51,191 nucleotides of DNA from Salisapilia sapeloensis (GCA_023334545.1 JAADVB010000129.1:1-51191); one strand, 5' to 3'; positions 1-9,776 are shown, numbered from the stretch's first letter. Notes: generated by a model not told the origin, from the letters alone. Numbers and translations: made by a program.

Positions 1-2400
1 AGTAGCGGCGACGGAGGCGTGGTCGATCCTAGCACCAGCGCTTCTAGTGTTGGCAGCAGCAGTGGCGTTGGCAGTTCGCCTGTATCTCCGTCGAGCAGTG
101 GTGGCGACGACAGCAATGACAATGGCGACAGTAGCGGCGATCGGAAAGGTGACGACACTGATGGAGGTGGGCAGCACAGCGGTTTGGATAGTTCTGAGGC
201 AGACACGGATGCGACTTCAGGGGATAGTGTTGAAGTTTCCTCTAGTGGTAATAGGGATTACCCGCCACGTTTTATTACGCCTGTCCCCTCTCCATTGAGT
301 AGGGATATGGACGGTTCGGATACGCCTGTGGCTAGTTCGTCCTCTGGTCGTTCTAGCAAGGATGGGTCGAGTAAAGAGAAGGACGATGGGAAGGAAAGTT
401 TCGGCGGCAAATGGGCAGATGATGGAGACAGCGTTGCGGACTCTAGCATGTATATCGATGAAAACATTGGCGGTAGACCATACATGTTAGCCCCCGTCGG
501 CGCACCTTCTCCATCTACAGATAGCTCAAGTTCAAGTGACGAAGACATCGACTCTACACTTTCCTTAACTCCAACGCCTAGTGGTGACAGCGACGACGAT
601 AGGTATCGGCAGCAAGACGTTCTCATGTTTAGTTCTACAAGTGATTCATACGATGGTCGCGGTAGCGTTCGACCAGCGATTCCTGAAGACGACTCAGCTG
701 AAAACATTATTGCTAGTGGTGTTATCCCGAACGAAAATCCAATTGATGATGATTCCCTTCGGACAGTCCGTGACACACCATCAGAAATTCGGTACACGGA
801 CGGCAGTACCGATACGACGTATACAAAGTACAGGCGTGGCGACGACACGAGCGGCTCTAACAAAAGCTACGACGGCACCATTGGCGGCGGTCATCGGGAC
901 AACCCTGCGCCTGGTGCAGATATAGATGTTTCTGCCGGTGCGCAAGAGCTACAGAATGCCATGGGTCTATCCAGTTATGCATTATCCATCGCCTCGGCCA
1001 TCTTGATGATGCTGTTCCATTTGTTGGCACTTAACTCTCCAGCGTGGCTCGTGTCACGCACAGGTGGCGGTGGTTCCTTCTTGTCTGTAAACACTTGGGA
1101 GCTCGTAGCAGTCATGGGGTATTTCCAGCACATCGGCTCAATCGGTATGATGGAGCTGACGAAAGCACCGTACATCGTGCTGGACTTTGTTGATACGTTT
1201 TCATGGACCAACTTTAACCTTCGAACTACGCCTGACGATGAAAGTGCGGTGCGTCGACTGGATACAGTCATCCTCACGGGCGTCGTGTCCTATGCCGATC
1301 GGATTAATATCGAGGAAGACAGGCTCTTGGTCTACACCATGCGCTTTTTCCTCGCCGTCATGGGCACTGTCCTCGCTCTGTTCTTCATCAGCTTCATCCT
1401 CCAGCGTTACAAGCTTCGTAAGGCGCAATCCAACTCGTACTCGTATGCAGCACGAACAAGGAAGAGCTACGCGCTGTGTTTCTTAGGACTCGGGATCGCG
1501 ATCTGGCTCATCAGTGTCTTCCCCCTGTCAGTAGTCTCTGTCTACGAGATCCGGATGGAGGTTGAGTATAAGGTCACAGGTCAAATCGCCATCGCGATCA
1601 TCGCGCTGGTGGGTGTCATCATGGGTGTTTCCGCACTTCTCTTCTACCGCGTCCATCGCATCGCCAAACCCGTCACGTTCGACTTCTTCAACGTCGCGCT
1701 CTTCGGAACGTTGTACGTCAACTTCAAGGCGAGTTTCCGCTACTTTTTCCTCCCGCTTGTCATCTACTACACTGTCAGTGGAGCTCTAGTGGGTGGCATC
1801 CAGCACGTCCCAGACCAACTCGTCTCCATGTTCGTTCTCAATGGACTCATGCTGCTCATCCTCGTCATGCTGCGACCTGGCATTGATATGGTAGCAACCG
1901 TTTGTCTGTCGGTCTTGAGCGTCCTCAAAGTCGTGAACCTCGGTCTTTGCTTCGTCTTCATGACCACCAGCGAGGCGTCGAGAGCGACGCGCAAAGGTGC
2001 TGCCTATGCCTTAGTCACGCTCAACTTTATCGTGATCTTCCTCCTCTTCGTCCGGCACATTGTCATGTTTATCGTCATGCTCATTCGTTGGCGGCAGGCC
2101 CAGAAGAGTCAGTTGTGGGAAGACGAAAGCGGTCAAGGTAATTTCGAAGCCTCTGCATGTGCCGAAAAAAGCAAAACGACGTGTCGGAGCTTTTCGGAAG
2201 ACGATTTCGAGCGCCAGTCTTCAGTAGAGGAATGTCGAGTTCTACAACAGAGCGAAGACAAGTCAGCGTCCGGACGTCCGGACGGGAGTAGGGACACTGG
2301 AAGGTATGTGGACGGCGATTACAGCGACTACGGGACCAGTAGTTTCCAGTCCAGTGCTGACCTGGCGTTTCCAGACTATGATAGCCGAAAGGGTAGCTAG
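1..2400 (+). CDS. TRP-like multi-pass membrane protein, 5' partial
   Basis: The frame is open from base 1, so the true start lies beyond the left edge; the GTG at 19 is not a credible start. The first 300 or so residues are Ser/Asp/Gly-rich low complexity and presumably disordered or extracellular. From about base 960 there are roughly eight hydrophobic segments, followed by an acidic/Ser-rich tail up to the TAG at 2398. Before the second membrane segment there is a block with FQHIGSIGMM and later FSWTNFN, which resembles the 'FQ..a..GM...wt.NF.W' region of fungal-type TRP-like/FLC channels (PF06011 type). Known for that family: vesicular or plasma membrane calcium/flavin-related transport. 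Assignment to the family is inferred from these short patterns plus topology. No intron is seen in the visible part. Alternative: an oomycete-specific membrane protein. Confidence 0.6.
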   Translation, partial: SSGDGGVVDPSTSASSVGSSSGVGSSPVSPSSSGGDDSNDNGDSSGDRKGDDTDGGGQHSGLDSSEADTDATSGDSVEVSSSGNRDYPPRFITPVPSPLSRDMDGSDTPVASSSSGRSSKDGSSKEKDDGKESFGGKWADDGDSVADSSMYIDENIGGRPYMLAPVGAPSPSTDSSSSSDEDIDSTLSLTPTPSGDSDDDRYRQQDVLMFSSTSDSYDGRGSVRPAIPEDDSAENIIASGVIPNENPIDDDSLRTVRDTPSEIRYTDGSTDTTYTKYRRGDDTSGSNKSYDGTIGGGHRDNPAPGADIDVSAGAQELQNAMGLSSYALSIASAILMMLFHLLALNSPAWLVSRTGGGGSFLSVNTWELVAVMGYFQHIGSIGMMELTKAPYIVLDFVDTFSWTNFNLRTTPDDESAVRRLDTVILTGVVSYADRINIEEDRLLVYTMRFFLAVMGTVLALFFISFILQRYKLRKAQSNSYSYAARTRKSYALCFLGLGIAIWLISVFPLSVVSVYEIRMEVEYKVTGQIAIAIIALVGVIMGVSALLFYRVHRIAKPVTFDFFNVALFGTLYVNFKASFRYFFLPLVIYYTVSGALVGGIQHVPDQLVSMFVLNGLMLLILVMLRPGIDMVATVCLSVLSVLKVVNLGLCFVFMTTSEASRATRKGAAYALVTLNFIVIFLLFVRHIVMFIVMLIRWRQAQKSQLWEDESGQGNFEASACAEKSKTTCRSFSEDDFERQSSVEECRVLQQSEDKSASGRPDGSRDTGRYVDGDYSDYGTSSFQSSADLAFPDYDSRKGS

Positions 2401-2633
2401 CAAGAGTAATTACAAGCTCCAGCGATAGATGATCACGAGGTGCGACGTACATGTGCATGGTCACATTTACTTTAATAAGACTGAGAATATTTTCATTTTT
2501 AAATATCTACTTGTATCTCCCTCGTGATAAAACTAAGTTTTAATAGTACGTGAAGAAAGAAATGATTAAGATGTGTTGTAACCAAGTACGATTCTCTTTC
2601 TGCATTGTATTGGAGTAGCAAGTATATCACGCT

Positions 2634-3242
2634 TTAATGGTTCTCCGCTTGCTCCACACATCGCTTGAGTGGCTCGAGTCCTGGACACAGTTGCTTTGCA
2701 AGAGCTTGCAACGCTCCGATCGAAGCGTCCGGCGACGCGATCAGCGTTAATACGAGCGGGAGGTCGTTCGCATGGACGAACACGACGTTCTCGAAGAACG
2801 CTGTCGCGCTCTTGACTGCTCCAAATTTTAGCTTTCCCACCTAGACAATATCCTCTCTCGTGTTACTTGTGTCGATTGGATTCGAATGGAAAAGCATTCA
2901 TCTACCTGTTCGGCGGCACCTGCAAAGATGGTTGGGAAGACCGTTTCGGCGTACTCGTACGCCAGTTCATCCTCATCATCATCCAGCACTGCCTTGAGCA
3001 ACGGCACTCCTTCCGAAGTGCACACTAAGATCGCCTGGAGTCCATCGAAGCTATCGAGCAAGCGTGAGACCGACGAGGGCATTTATACATCATAGGGAGA
3101 GTGTTTCGTACCGATGCAGCACTTCCTCCAACTTTCTCGTGACCAGAGGACTCTAGAGGCGAGATAACACATACATAAACACGATCGAAGAGGAGATAGA
3201 GGGAGAAGAAGAGGTCCGTACGAGCTCTGCCGCCGTCGCCAT
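2634..3242 (-). CDS. LAMTOR3: Ragulator subunit LAMTOR3 (MP1)
   Basis: Four exons on the minus strand: 3242..3222, 3152..3112, 3050..2906 and 2840..2634, giving 137 residues. The introns are 69, 61 and 65 nt, with GT/AG ends and phases that add up. The first exon encodes only MATAAEL. The product reads LEEVLHRFDGLQAILVCTSE near the N-terminus, then a roadblock/LC7 fold ending in LPLVLTLIASPDASIG, which matches the MP1 pattern 'LPSVEGLHAIVVSDRDGVP ... LPLVVSFIASSSANTG'. In other eukaryotes LAMTOR3 pairs with LAMTOR2 in the Ragulator complex that anchors Rag GTPases and MAPK/TORC1 signalling on lysosomes. A simpler model starting at 3082 with two exons is open but gives a poorer N-terminus. It is tail-to-head with mS23. 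Confidence 0.8.
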
Positions 3243-3438
3243 CTTTTACTAGTTTAACGGTGCGTTCCACAATGTAAAGACACGTGCATATACTATTGCT
3301 GTAAAACTGGGTCCATTTTATCAAGACGCTAGCTACGAAGGAGCTGTCGGGTGCGACTTGTCTTCCGCGGCAGCATGCACTTAGCGTCCTTCGAGATGCA
3401 TTCATCTTGGTCTACTAGTGCGTCAAGCTACAACAAGT

Positions 3439-3927
3439 CTAGAGCTTCCGGATCGCCTCCTCTTCCTCGTGCTCCAGTCGCACCGCTTCCTTGATCGCCT
3501 TGGACTCGGCGTTCACCCACTCGCGCTCAATGTCGTCGTACTCCTCTGGCGGCGCAAACTCGATGCCACGAAGCTGGGCGAATTTGCTCAAGAAGCGGTG
3601 ACGCTCGACGTGCTCGTACTTGTCTTGCAGCATATTGTACGCGTCTTGCTCCGGCACGCCGTTCTCGATGAGCGTCAGCTGCTCGTCGGCGAACTCGTAC
3701 GCGGTCTCGTGGTCGACGATGTCGTCTCGATGGCGAAGATAAATCTCGGCCAGTCGGTCCTGTGGGAATCGGATGACCGGGATCTTCTCTCGGTCCTGTC
3801 GAGGCACCGGCGGAGGCGGGAACCTATCGACTAGAGGCATCCAGCCAGGTTTACGCATTCCGCCATTGCGCACGAGGCCTCGCACCTCGCGCATGACATC
3901 CACCGTCCTCTTCCGAGCTCTGCCCAT
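3439..3927 (-). CDS. MRPS23: Mitochondrial small-subunit ribosomal protein mS23
   Basis: This is an intronless 162-residue protein, with ATG at 3927 and TAG at 3439. The N-terminal part has VRGLVRNGGMRKPGW followed by VDRFPPPP, matching the 'R.LVR.G...KP.W...V..FPP' signature of MRPS23. A helical, charged C-terminal half (EHVERHRFLSKFAQLRGIEF, then EEYDDIEREW) fits the rest of the family. It is a structural component of the mitochondrial small ribosomal subunit. No cleaved presequence is obvious, but the first 20 residues are basic (RARKR), as expected for import. Family identity is well supported by the N-terminal motif; the C-terminus is less conserved. About 200 bp separate it from LAMTOR3. 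Confidence 0.8.
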   Translation of the reverse strand: MGRARKRTVDVMREVRGLVRNGGMRKPGWMPLVDRFPPPPVPRQDREKIPVIRFPQDRLAEIYLRHRDDIVDHETAYEFADEQLTLIENGVPEQDAYNMLQDKYEHVERHRFLSKFAQLRGIEFAPPEEYDDIEREWVNAESKAIKEAVRLEHEEEEAIRKL

Positions 3928-4036
3928 GACGCTTTTTACTGGTTTTCGTGTCGAGTGGCACTTTATCTCTTACGCGAAAGAAAAGAAAAGAATTATTTCA
4001 TTTGGTACGACATGGATTAAATAGCTCGACATCTAG

Positions 4037-4654
4037 TCACGTCGGGACGAACCAGCCCCAGTCGGCGTTGTCGTCCTTGTCTTCATTCGACTGGGCGTCT
4101 TGTGTGCGGGCGTTGGAAGGAGAGCTTTCGTGATCTTCAAGCTCTTCTTGATGGGGTGGAAAGAGGTGGGGCATGTGGGAATCTTCCTCATGCAGCATGT
4201 GCAGACGCGAGAAGAGGGAGCTCGCGTGGGATCGGAGTCCAGGGGAGCTGCCGACGGAAGAACCGGGTGTGGTGTCTGTCGTGGCCGCACTGGAGCTCGT
4301 TTGCGTCAGTTGGTCGGTCGAGCCGTGGACGTGGACATTCGCGAGTCCGAGCTGGATGAAGGACACGGAGCGCGCGATCTCGTCCTGTGTCGGAGGGGAT
4401 TGGCGTGTCTGTTCTTGAGCGTCTTGGTCTTGAACAAGTAGCTCCTCTTGCTCAAGGTTGTCATAGTACCTAGCAAGCGAGAGGCTGGTGAGTCCGACGA
4501 CGACACCAGCAGCCACGGTCGGATTCTCACGTAGCCACTTGACGCCTTCACGTACTTCGTCTTGCGAGGGGACATAGGTCGAGGAGCTAAGTTTGGATAG
4601 GAGTTGGTCCATGGTACCGCCGGATGCATTCTGACGTGAGTCCTCGGTATCCAT
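4037..4654 (-). CDS. Unknown protein with one membrane segment
   Basis: I do not recognise this gene. The frame is open up to 4804, but the first ATG in it is at 4654 (MDTEDSRQN), giving 205 residues. Near residues 25-60 there is [20 protein letters not shown], one predicted membrane-spanning helix preceded by charged residues. The remainder is Ser/Thr/Gln/Glu-rich with no recognised domain, and the C-terminus is acidic, ending in WGWFVPT. The single helix close to the N-terminus suggests a signal-anchored protein of the ER or mitochondrial outer membrane, which is inference only. Its start lies 182 bp from the divergent ubiquitin-eL40 gene, so the two probably share a bidirectional promoter. 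Confidence 0.6.
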   Translation of the reverse strand: MDTEDSRQNASGGTMDQLLSKLSSSTYVPSQDEVREGVKWLRENPTVAAGVVVGLTSLSLARYYDNLEQEELLVQDQDAQEQTRQSPPTQDEIARSVSFIQLGLANVHVHGSTDQLTQTSSSAATTDTTPGSSVGSSPGLRSHASSLFSRLHMLHEEDSHMPHLFPPHQEELEDHESSPSNARTQDAQSNEDKDDNADWGWFVPT

Positions 4655-4737
4655 GGTCTCGACTGCGAGCCTGACGCCGCTCCCGTCGATTGGGTTCCGA
4701 TGTCGATGCGACGCTTGAAGATCTCTGTCGAGTATGA

Positions 4738-5223
<486 letters not shown>

Positions 5224-5320
5224 ATGCTCCTTTTAGCATACAATACACCAGGTCTTTCCTGTTTCCCCAATTGTCGCTTCCATTCGCTCTCTATTCGATA
5301 CATTTCTACCAAGACATCGT

Positions 5321-5440
5321 CATTGGACATTGCTGCCTAGATGAGCACGTTACTGGGCATTGCTACGTAGATAAATTCATCATTGGACATCGGTAGAAGG
5401 AAGAGCTGATCATTGGACATGACATGCAACAATTAATGGA
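5321..5440 (+). repeat. Degenerate 30-bp tandem repeat, four units
   Basis: The 10-mer cattggacat begins at 5321, 5381 and 5411, with a diverged copy (tactgggcat) at 5351, so four units are spaced exactly 30 bp. The first two units continue with ttgctgcctag/ttgctacgtag, showing that homology extends beyond the 10-mer, while the last two units are more diverged. The array starts about 100 bp after the ubiquitin-eL40 stop and ends about 60 bp before the 3' end of convergent RACK1, so it probably sits in one or both 3' UTRs. No function is evident. Confidence 0.75.
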
Positions 5441-5498
5441 AAAGAAAAAAGAGAGTGACAGCGTCATGGGAACGATGTATTCAGGTACTCGATCGAGC

Positions 5499-6455
5499 TT
5501 AGTTGCCGACGGCCCAGACACGGACGATACCGTCGGTGTAGCCGGCGAAGAGGACGGAGCCGTCCGCAGACCAGGCGAGGGACACACAGTGCGGCGGCTG
5601 CGCGTACTTGCCCTTGGGGAGCTCAATGTCCAACTGGAGGTCGTGGACGACAATCTTGGACTCGAGGTCCCAGATCTTAATGCCGCCCGACGTGGCCGCG
5701 CAGAGCCAGTAACGGTTCGGCGAGAAGGTGAGAGCGTGGATGATGTCGCCGGCGACCAACGAGTAGAGGCGCTTGCCCTCGTTGAGGTCCCATAGGTTGG
5801 CGACACCGTCCTTGCCTCCGGAGGCGCAGATGCTTCCATCCGGGGACACGGTGACCGTGTTCAAGTAGCCTTCGTGGCCGAAGAGGTTGGTGCGGAGCTT
5901 GCAGTTGGTCAAGTTCCAGATCTTGACAACACGGTCCCATCCGCACGAGACGATCAACGGGTTGGCCGTCGACGGCGAGAAGCGGACGCACGACGCCCAC
6001 TCCGTGTGGCCGTCCTCGGTGATCGTGTACTTGCACTCTCCGAGGGTGTTCCAGAGCTTGATGGACTTGTCACGGGAAGCCGAGACGATCTGACGGTTGT
6101 CGGCGCTGAAGGCGACGGACAGCACGTCCTTGTTGTGGCCGACGAAGCGGCGGGTCGTGACACCCGTGTTCAGGTCCCACAGACGGAGGGTCGAGTCCCA
6201 CGAACCGGAGAGCGCAAACTGACCATCAGACGAGATGACGACGTCCTGGACGTAGTGCGAGTGGCCCATAAGGCGGCGACGGGCGAAGCCGTAGCTCTCG
6301 CCGTCCTGCGTCAGCTGCCAGACGAGCAGGCTCTTGTCACGCGAGGCCGTGACGAGCAAGTTCGGGTTCTCGCGCGTGGTCGCGAGGGACGTGACCATCT
6401 TGCCATTGTGGCCGTCGAGTTCGCCGCGAAGGTAAATGTTCGTGTTATCCGCCAT
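5499..6455 (-). CDS. RACK1: RACK1, seven-bladed WD40 scaffold
   Basis: A 318-residue intronless protein, close to the usual 313-317 for RACK1. It has seven WD40 repeats, beginning [19 protein letters not shown], with GH...WD spacing in each blade (for example LWDLNTG, KLWNTLG, KIWNLTN, NLWDLNE, KIWDLES, RVWAVGN). The [13 protein letters not shown] and [17 protein letters not shown] blocks are characteristic of RACK1. Known role: it binds the head of the 40S ribosomal subunit near the mRNA exit channel and scaffolds kinase signalling. It is convergent with ubiquitin-eL40 (276 bp between stops) and shares its GC-rich codon use. Confidence 0.97.
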   Translation of the reverse strand: MADNTNIYLRGELDGHNGKMVTSLATTRENPNLLVTASRDKSLLVWQLTQDGESYGFARRRLMGHSHYVQDVVISSDGQFALSGSWDSTLRLWDLNTGVTTRRFVGHNKDVLSVAFSADNRQIVSASRDKSIKLWNTLGECKYTITEDGHTEWASCVRFSPSTANPLIVSCGWDRVVKIWNLTNCKLRTNLFGHEGYLNTVTVSPDGSICASGGKDGVANLWDLNEGKRLYSLVAGDIIHALTFSPNRYWLCAATSGGIKIWDLESKIVVHDLQLDIELPKGKYAQPPHCVSLAWSADGSVLFAGYTDGIVRVWAVGN

Positions 6456-6606
6456 GAGTGCTGTCTACTAAGGATATCCCTAAATGGTGCTGGAAGGTGC
6501 CTCGGCTCCAGTCTTTTTCTTACTCTGGATTGGATGATAATATACGAATAAAACCCAATGAAATGCGAGGAGTGAAAGACAGGAGTTTGTGACCAGGAAA
6601 GTGAGG

Positions 6607-6921
6607 ATGACGTTCTACCGGTTTGGCCAGCGCTTTGTCAAGTCACGCACGGTCCAGCGTGCGGTGAATCGAGCACGGAATAGTCGAACTGTGGCGGATA
6701 TTGAACGTACGATTCAGGGAAAGAAATCGGGCTTTGGAAGCACGGTAGGACTTGGATCAAGTGACACAAGGTGGAGTACTTACAGGACTTGTATTAACGC
6801 TTGGGCTAAATAGGTGAGCCGGACAGTTGCAGGCACTGTACCATCGATTCTGGACTCTGGTCTAGTGTTCCACTCTGCTGAATTCCTCTACTTTGACGAA
6901 GACGACGAAGACGGAACGTGA
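6607..6921 (+). CDS. Small unknown basic-to-acidic protein
   Basis: I do not recognise this gene. It has two exons, 6607..6744 and 6814..6921, joined across a 69-nt GT-AG intron that removes the stop otherwise reached at 6813; phase is 0 on both sides. The product is 81 residues. The first half is very basic (FGQRFVKSRTVQRAVNRARN) and looks like an amphipathic or nucleic-acid-binding helix, and the second half is hydrophobic to acidic, ending FDEDDEDGT. It is divergent from RACK1 with a 150-bp spacer. Without splicing the ORF would be only 68 codons; the continuous sensible reading through the join supports the intron. Confidence 0.55.
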
Positions 6922-7096
6922 GTCTAGCATTTCCATTCTACCTCGAGCAACTTGGCACTCACTCACGCGCAGTTGACACGACTTGTCTGCATCGGATGTA
7001 TAGATAACCGAGGATGCTGCTGGACCGCCCGAAAGAAAATAAAATAGACTTTTCTTTTGTCGTTCATTCTATCTTTTCTTTCTTCCTGCCAAGACC

Positions 7097-7348
7097 ATGA
7101 CGCCACAAGTGAGCGAGCACTTCCCGCGTGTGCCCAAGGGCTGTGAGACCGTCTCCGAGACATTTTTCAAGTGCTTCTACGAGCACGGTAAACAGGCTAA
7201 AGACACGCCGGACGCCGACATTGGCAACCGCGCGCTCGAGACGTGCAGCAAGTCGCTCGAAGCGTACAACGCATGTGTGGATAGCGCGGCGACAAAAGCG
7301 CCCAAACAGGCTGTACGTGCGCCGGAAGCCTACCGTAAGCGATCCTAA
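7097..7348 (+). CDS. Twin CX9C (CHCH-type) mitochondrial protein
   Basis: An 83-residue intronless protein with two Cys-X9-Cys motifs: CETVSETFFKC near residues 16-26 and CSKSLEAYNAC near residues 51-61. Twin CX9C proteins fold as disulphide-linked helical hairpins and are imported into the mitochondrial intermembrane space by the Mia40/Erv1 relay; members serve as respiratory-complex subunits or assembly factors. Nothing in the sequence tells which member this is. The second helix carries an aromatic (Tyr) close to the last Cys, as Mia40 substrates do. It is convergent with the ATP synthase subunit d gene, 76 bp between stops. Confidence 0.75.
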   Translation: MTPQVSEHFPRVPKGCETVSETFFKCFYEHGKQAKDTPDADIGNRALETCSKSLEAYNACVDSAATKAPKQAVRAPEAYRKRS

Positions 7349-7424
7349 ATAGAACGAAACGAAATGATAGTCGGAAGAACGGCATATTTGATTTCTTCAG
7401 CAAGCATGCATCGTTCCAATGCCT

Positions 7425-8027
7425 CTACTGCGTGTCCTTCTCCCAGTCGAGGTTGGCAATCTCCTCGTCGATCTCGTCGTGGACTTCCGGGTACATGGCC
7501 GTCATCTCCTCCATCTTGGTGTCGTACGTCGTGCGCGTCTCTTCCATGAGCCCCACGAGCTCCTTGAGCTCTTCAATGCGGTTCTTGGAGTCCTCCACCT
7601 TTTCGTTCAGCTGGGCAAAGAGCTGGTCGATCGTCTCCTTTTCGTTCACACGAACGTCTTCGTCGGCCTGCTTGGCGAACTGGTCCAGCTCTTCCGGCGA
7701 AATCGTCGGGAACTCGATGCTCTTGTAGTTGGACTAGTACAAAGCATGAATACCGTCACACGAGACATATAATAGTACAAAACAAACCTCCATGGCGTCC
7801 ACGAGCTCCTTGTTCTTAATGACCGAGCGGTAGTAGTCAAAGTCGATCGGCTCCGGCTCCTGGATGTACTGGCGGGCCTCTCCCTGGAGCTCACCGTGGA
7901 CGTTTCGGAGGCTTTCGAGCGCGGCGCGAGCACGCGGGTCCGTTAGCTTGGTGGCCATGGCATCCCAGTCCGTCGCACGCTGCGCGAGTGCTCGACGCAC
8001 AACCTGTTGCCTCAATTTGCTCAGCAT
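7425..8027 (-). CDS. ATP5PD: Mitochondrial ATP synthase subunit d
   Basis: Two exons, 8027..7788 and 7733..7425, with a 54-nt GT-AG intron and phase 0 join, give 182 residues. The N-terminal part contains ATDWDAMATKL and IDFDYYRSVIKN, typical of the F1Fo peripheral-stalk subunit d ('idf..yk..i.n...vd..e'), followed by YKSIEFP. The C-terminal half is a long charged helix. The subunit links Fo to F1 through the peripheral stalk in the inner mitochondrial membrane. The first dozen residues (MLSKLRQQVVRRALAQ) form a basic amphipathic start fitting mitochondrial import. A 145-bp spacer separates it from the divergent HIG1 gene. Confidence 0.88.
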
Positions 8028-8172
8028 CGTATCTCGTTTCTCCTTTTGTCCTCAGCCGCCCATTTCCACGGCTCAATTTATAAACTGTATCTCGTAAACT
8101 TATAAATTATATAAACCCATTTTTTAGGACGAACCTGTCCAAATGCATTAAGGAGTACTCGTAACTAGGACC

Positions 8173-8430
8173 ATGAGCTTCCAACCGCCGAATATGGAGA
8201 CTGGCTTTGAGAAGATGAAGAGACGGATGAGAGAAGAGCCGTTGGTACCACTCGGATGTCTTGCCACGGCGGTGGTGCTTGTGGGTGGACTCCGGTCGTT
8301 CGTTCGAGCGTCGGATCCACGGACGCAGCAGCGGTTCATGCGCGCGCGTGTGGTGGCGCAAGGTGCGACGGTCGTGGCACTGGCGTTCGGGTCAGTGTTA
8401 ACGCTCAAGGATGATGGAGAGAAAAAGTAA
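8173..8430 (+). CDS. HIG1-domain mitochondrial inner-membrane protein
   Basis: An 85-residue intronless protein. Two hydrophobic segments (PLVPLGCLATAVVLVGGL and GATVVALAFGSVL) flank a loop containing RTQQRFMRARVVAQG, the hallmark of the HIG1 domain (Q..MR.RV.AQ). Family members (Rcf1/Rcf2, HIGD1/HIGD2) bind respiratory supercomplexes and modulate cytochrome c oxidase. Length matches the short HIGD1 type. The start at 8173 is preceded by agtaactaggacc. Its neighbour across the short promoter is ATP synthase subunit d, another oxidative phosphorylation gene. Confidence 0.85.
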   Translation: MSFQPPNMETGFEKMKRRMREEPLVPLGCLATAVVLVGGLRSFVRASDPRTQQRFMRARVVAQGATVVALAFGSVLTLKDDGEKK

Positions 8431-8486
8431 AGCGGGAATACAATATACGCTCTTCTATTTGGTCTTTCGCTACGGACGCCTCGAGC

Positions 8487-9638
8487 CTAGGCGAGGAAGA
8501 ACATGAAGAAGATTAAAAAGACAAACAGGATGGCGGCGACTTTGAGTGCTAGCATCCGGTTGTTCGATAGACTCGTAAAGTACTTGATCAGTTCGTTCTC
8601 GCCAGACGCGACGTTCCCGACCGTGTCTTCCACATTGTCGTCGATCCTAGTAGACTATTAGCTACCTCCTGCTACTGGACAAGAGGAGTCTTACCGTCGG
8701 ACGAGGTCGCCTTGTTCGTGAATGAGCGTCGAGAGGCGGCCGAAGAGCTGACCGATGTCCACGATGTGGCTCTCGATCTGGTTCACGGCATCCGCGCGGC
8801 TCTGCGTATAGTCCTGCTGCTCGGCCACGAGCTGTTCCTGTGTCCTTGTGTTGATAAGAGGCGCCTTGACCTCTTCTCGGTCATCAGCCTGGACGCCGTC
8901 GGGGCGAGGAAGCGCCGCCTGACCGCTCGTCTGGTGGCCAAAGGCGAGCGGTTTGCCCAGCGCACTCGACTGCGTTCGACCGTATCGCGCCTTTCGACTC
9001 TGCTGGAGCTTGAGGTTGGACTGCCGTACCTCTAGGATGTCCTTGAAGCCCTGTGCAGTTGACATGACGTCGGATTTCATGGCCGAGACGACTGCTTCCG
9101 AGTGATGTGCAGCCTGCTGCGACTGATGCTCGGATCGTTTGCTGTTCGTGTACTCCTATCTGGAGTTTTAATAATAAGGTTTTTGATTGTATTAAAGGAG
9201 ACGTGCCTGGAGATTATCTAGTTGGTGGTTTATATCTGTAATGTCTTTCTTCATGAGCGCCGCGAGCTCATTGATCTGGTCCGTCGGATCATTAAACATG
9301 TTATTCTGTCGCACGACTGTCGATAGGACCACGTTGAGCTACACGTAGAGGGGAATATGCATGAGATAATACGTTGTGTGAGCTGCTGTAGACGTTTGGA
9401 CGCCTGGTAGACTTCTTTGGAAATGTCGGATGCAGCGGCATTGAACTCTTTATTCTCCTGTACAGACGATCGCACTTCCCTCGGCGCCACCTTCGCCTGC
9501 TTCTGCTTTTACACTCAATATTTACATACATACACTTTTCCTATACGAGGTAGAGCCTACCAAAGGTGCATTCGAGGTACGTTGTGGCGTCTGACGCGCA
9601 CACAAGGCCTGGAACTCCTTCGTCCGGTCCTCTGTCAT
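8487..9638 (-). CDS. STX5: Syntaxin 5 / Sed5 Qa-SNARE
   Basis: Five exons: 9638..9561, about 9496..9373, 9316..9207, 9155..8695 and 8646..8487. The first acceptor is uncertain by up to three codons. The protein starts MTEDRTKEFQALCAR and contains LVRQNNMFNDPTDQINEL, then FKDILEVRQSNLKLQQSR, all diagnostic of syntaxin 5. The Qa-SNARE motif follows (IESHIVDIGQLFGRLSTLIH) and the C-terminal anchor is VAAILFVFLIFFMFF, ending at the TAG at 8487. It acts in ER-to-Golgi and intra-Golgi fusion. The third intron (9206..9156) appears to use a GC donor (CAG|GCACGT), the only phase-consistent choice. GOT1, MPDU1 and the Rab gene in this window also belong to the secretory pathway but are not adjacent. 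Confidence 0.9.
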
Positions 9639-9663
9639 ATTCGTGTTCTGAGTTTGGTTTTTC

Positions 9664-9739
9664 CTACTTCACTCGTCTACTTCAGCTACTTTTAAAACTC
9701 ACTTTACTCGACTACTTTGACTACTTTTTAAAGCTACTT
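9664..9739 (+). promoter_or_regulatory. CTACTT hexamer cluster in a divergent promoter
   Basis: Six exact CTACTT copies start at 9664, 9677, 9686, 9712, 9721 and 9734, so the spacings are 13, 9, 26, 9 and 13, a symmetric series. A near-copy (CTCACTT) at 9699 splits the 26 into 13+13. The cluster fills most of the 138-bp gap between the starts of syntaxin 5 (minus) and mL49 (plus). A regulatory role is inferred from position and spacing only; decay of a simple repeat is the alternative. Confidence 0.4.
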
Positions 9740-9776
9740 CATCCACTCTGACCAGCTAGGGCAGAAAACCATTGGT

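Noticed and set aside
258-863. 201-codon minus-strand frame opposite the TRP-like gene
   Set aside because: It is antisense to a Ser-rich repetitive coding region, which commonly leaves the opposite frame open; no domain or start context.
3025-3405. 126-codon minus-strand frame upstream of LAMTOR3
   Set aside because: It overlaps the spliced LAMTOR3 exons in another frame and has no recognisable domain.
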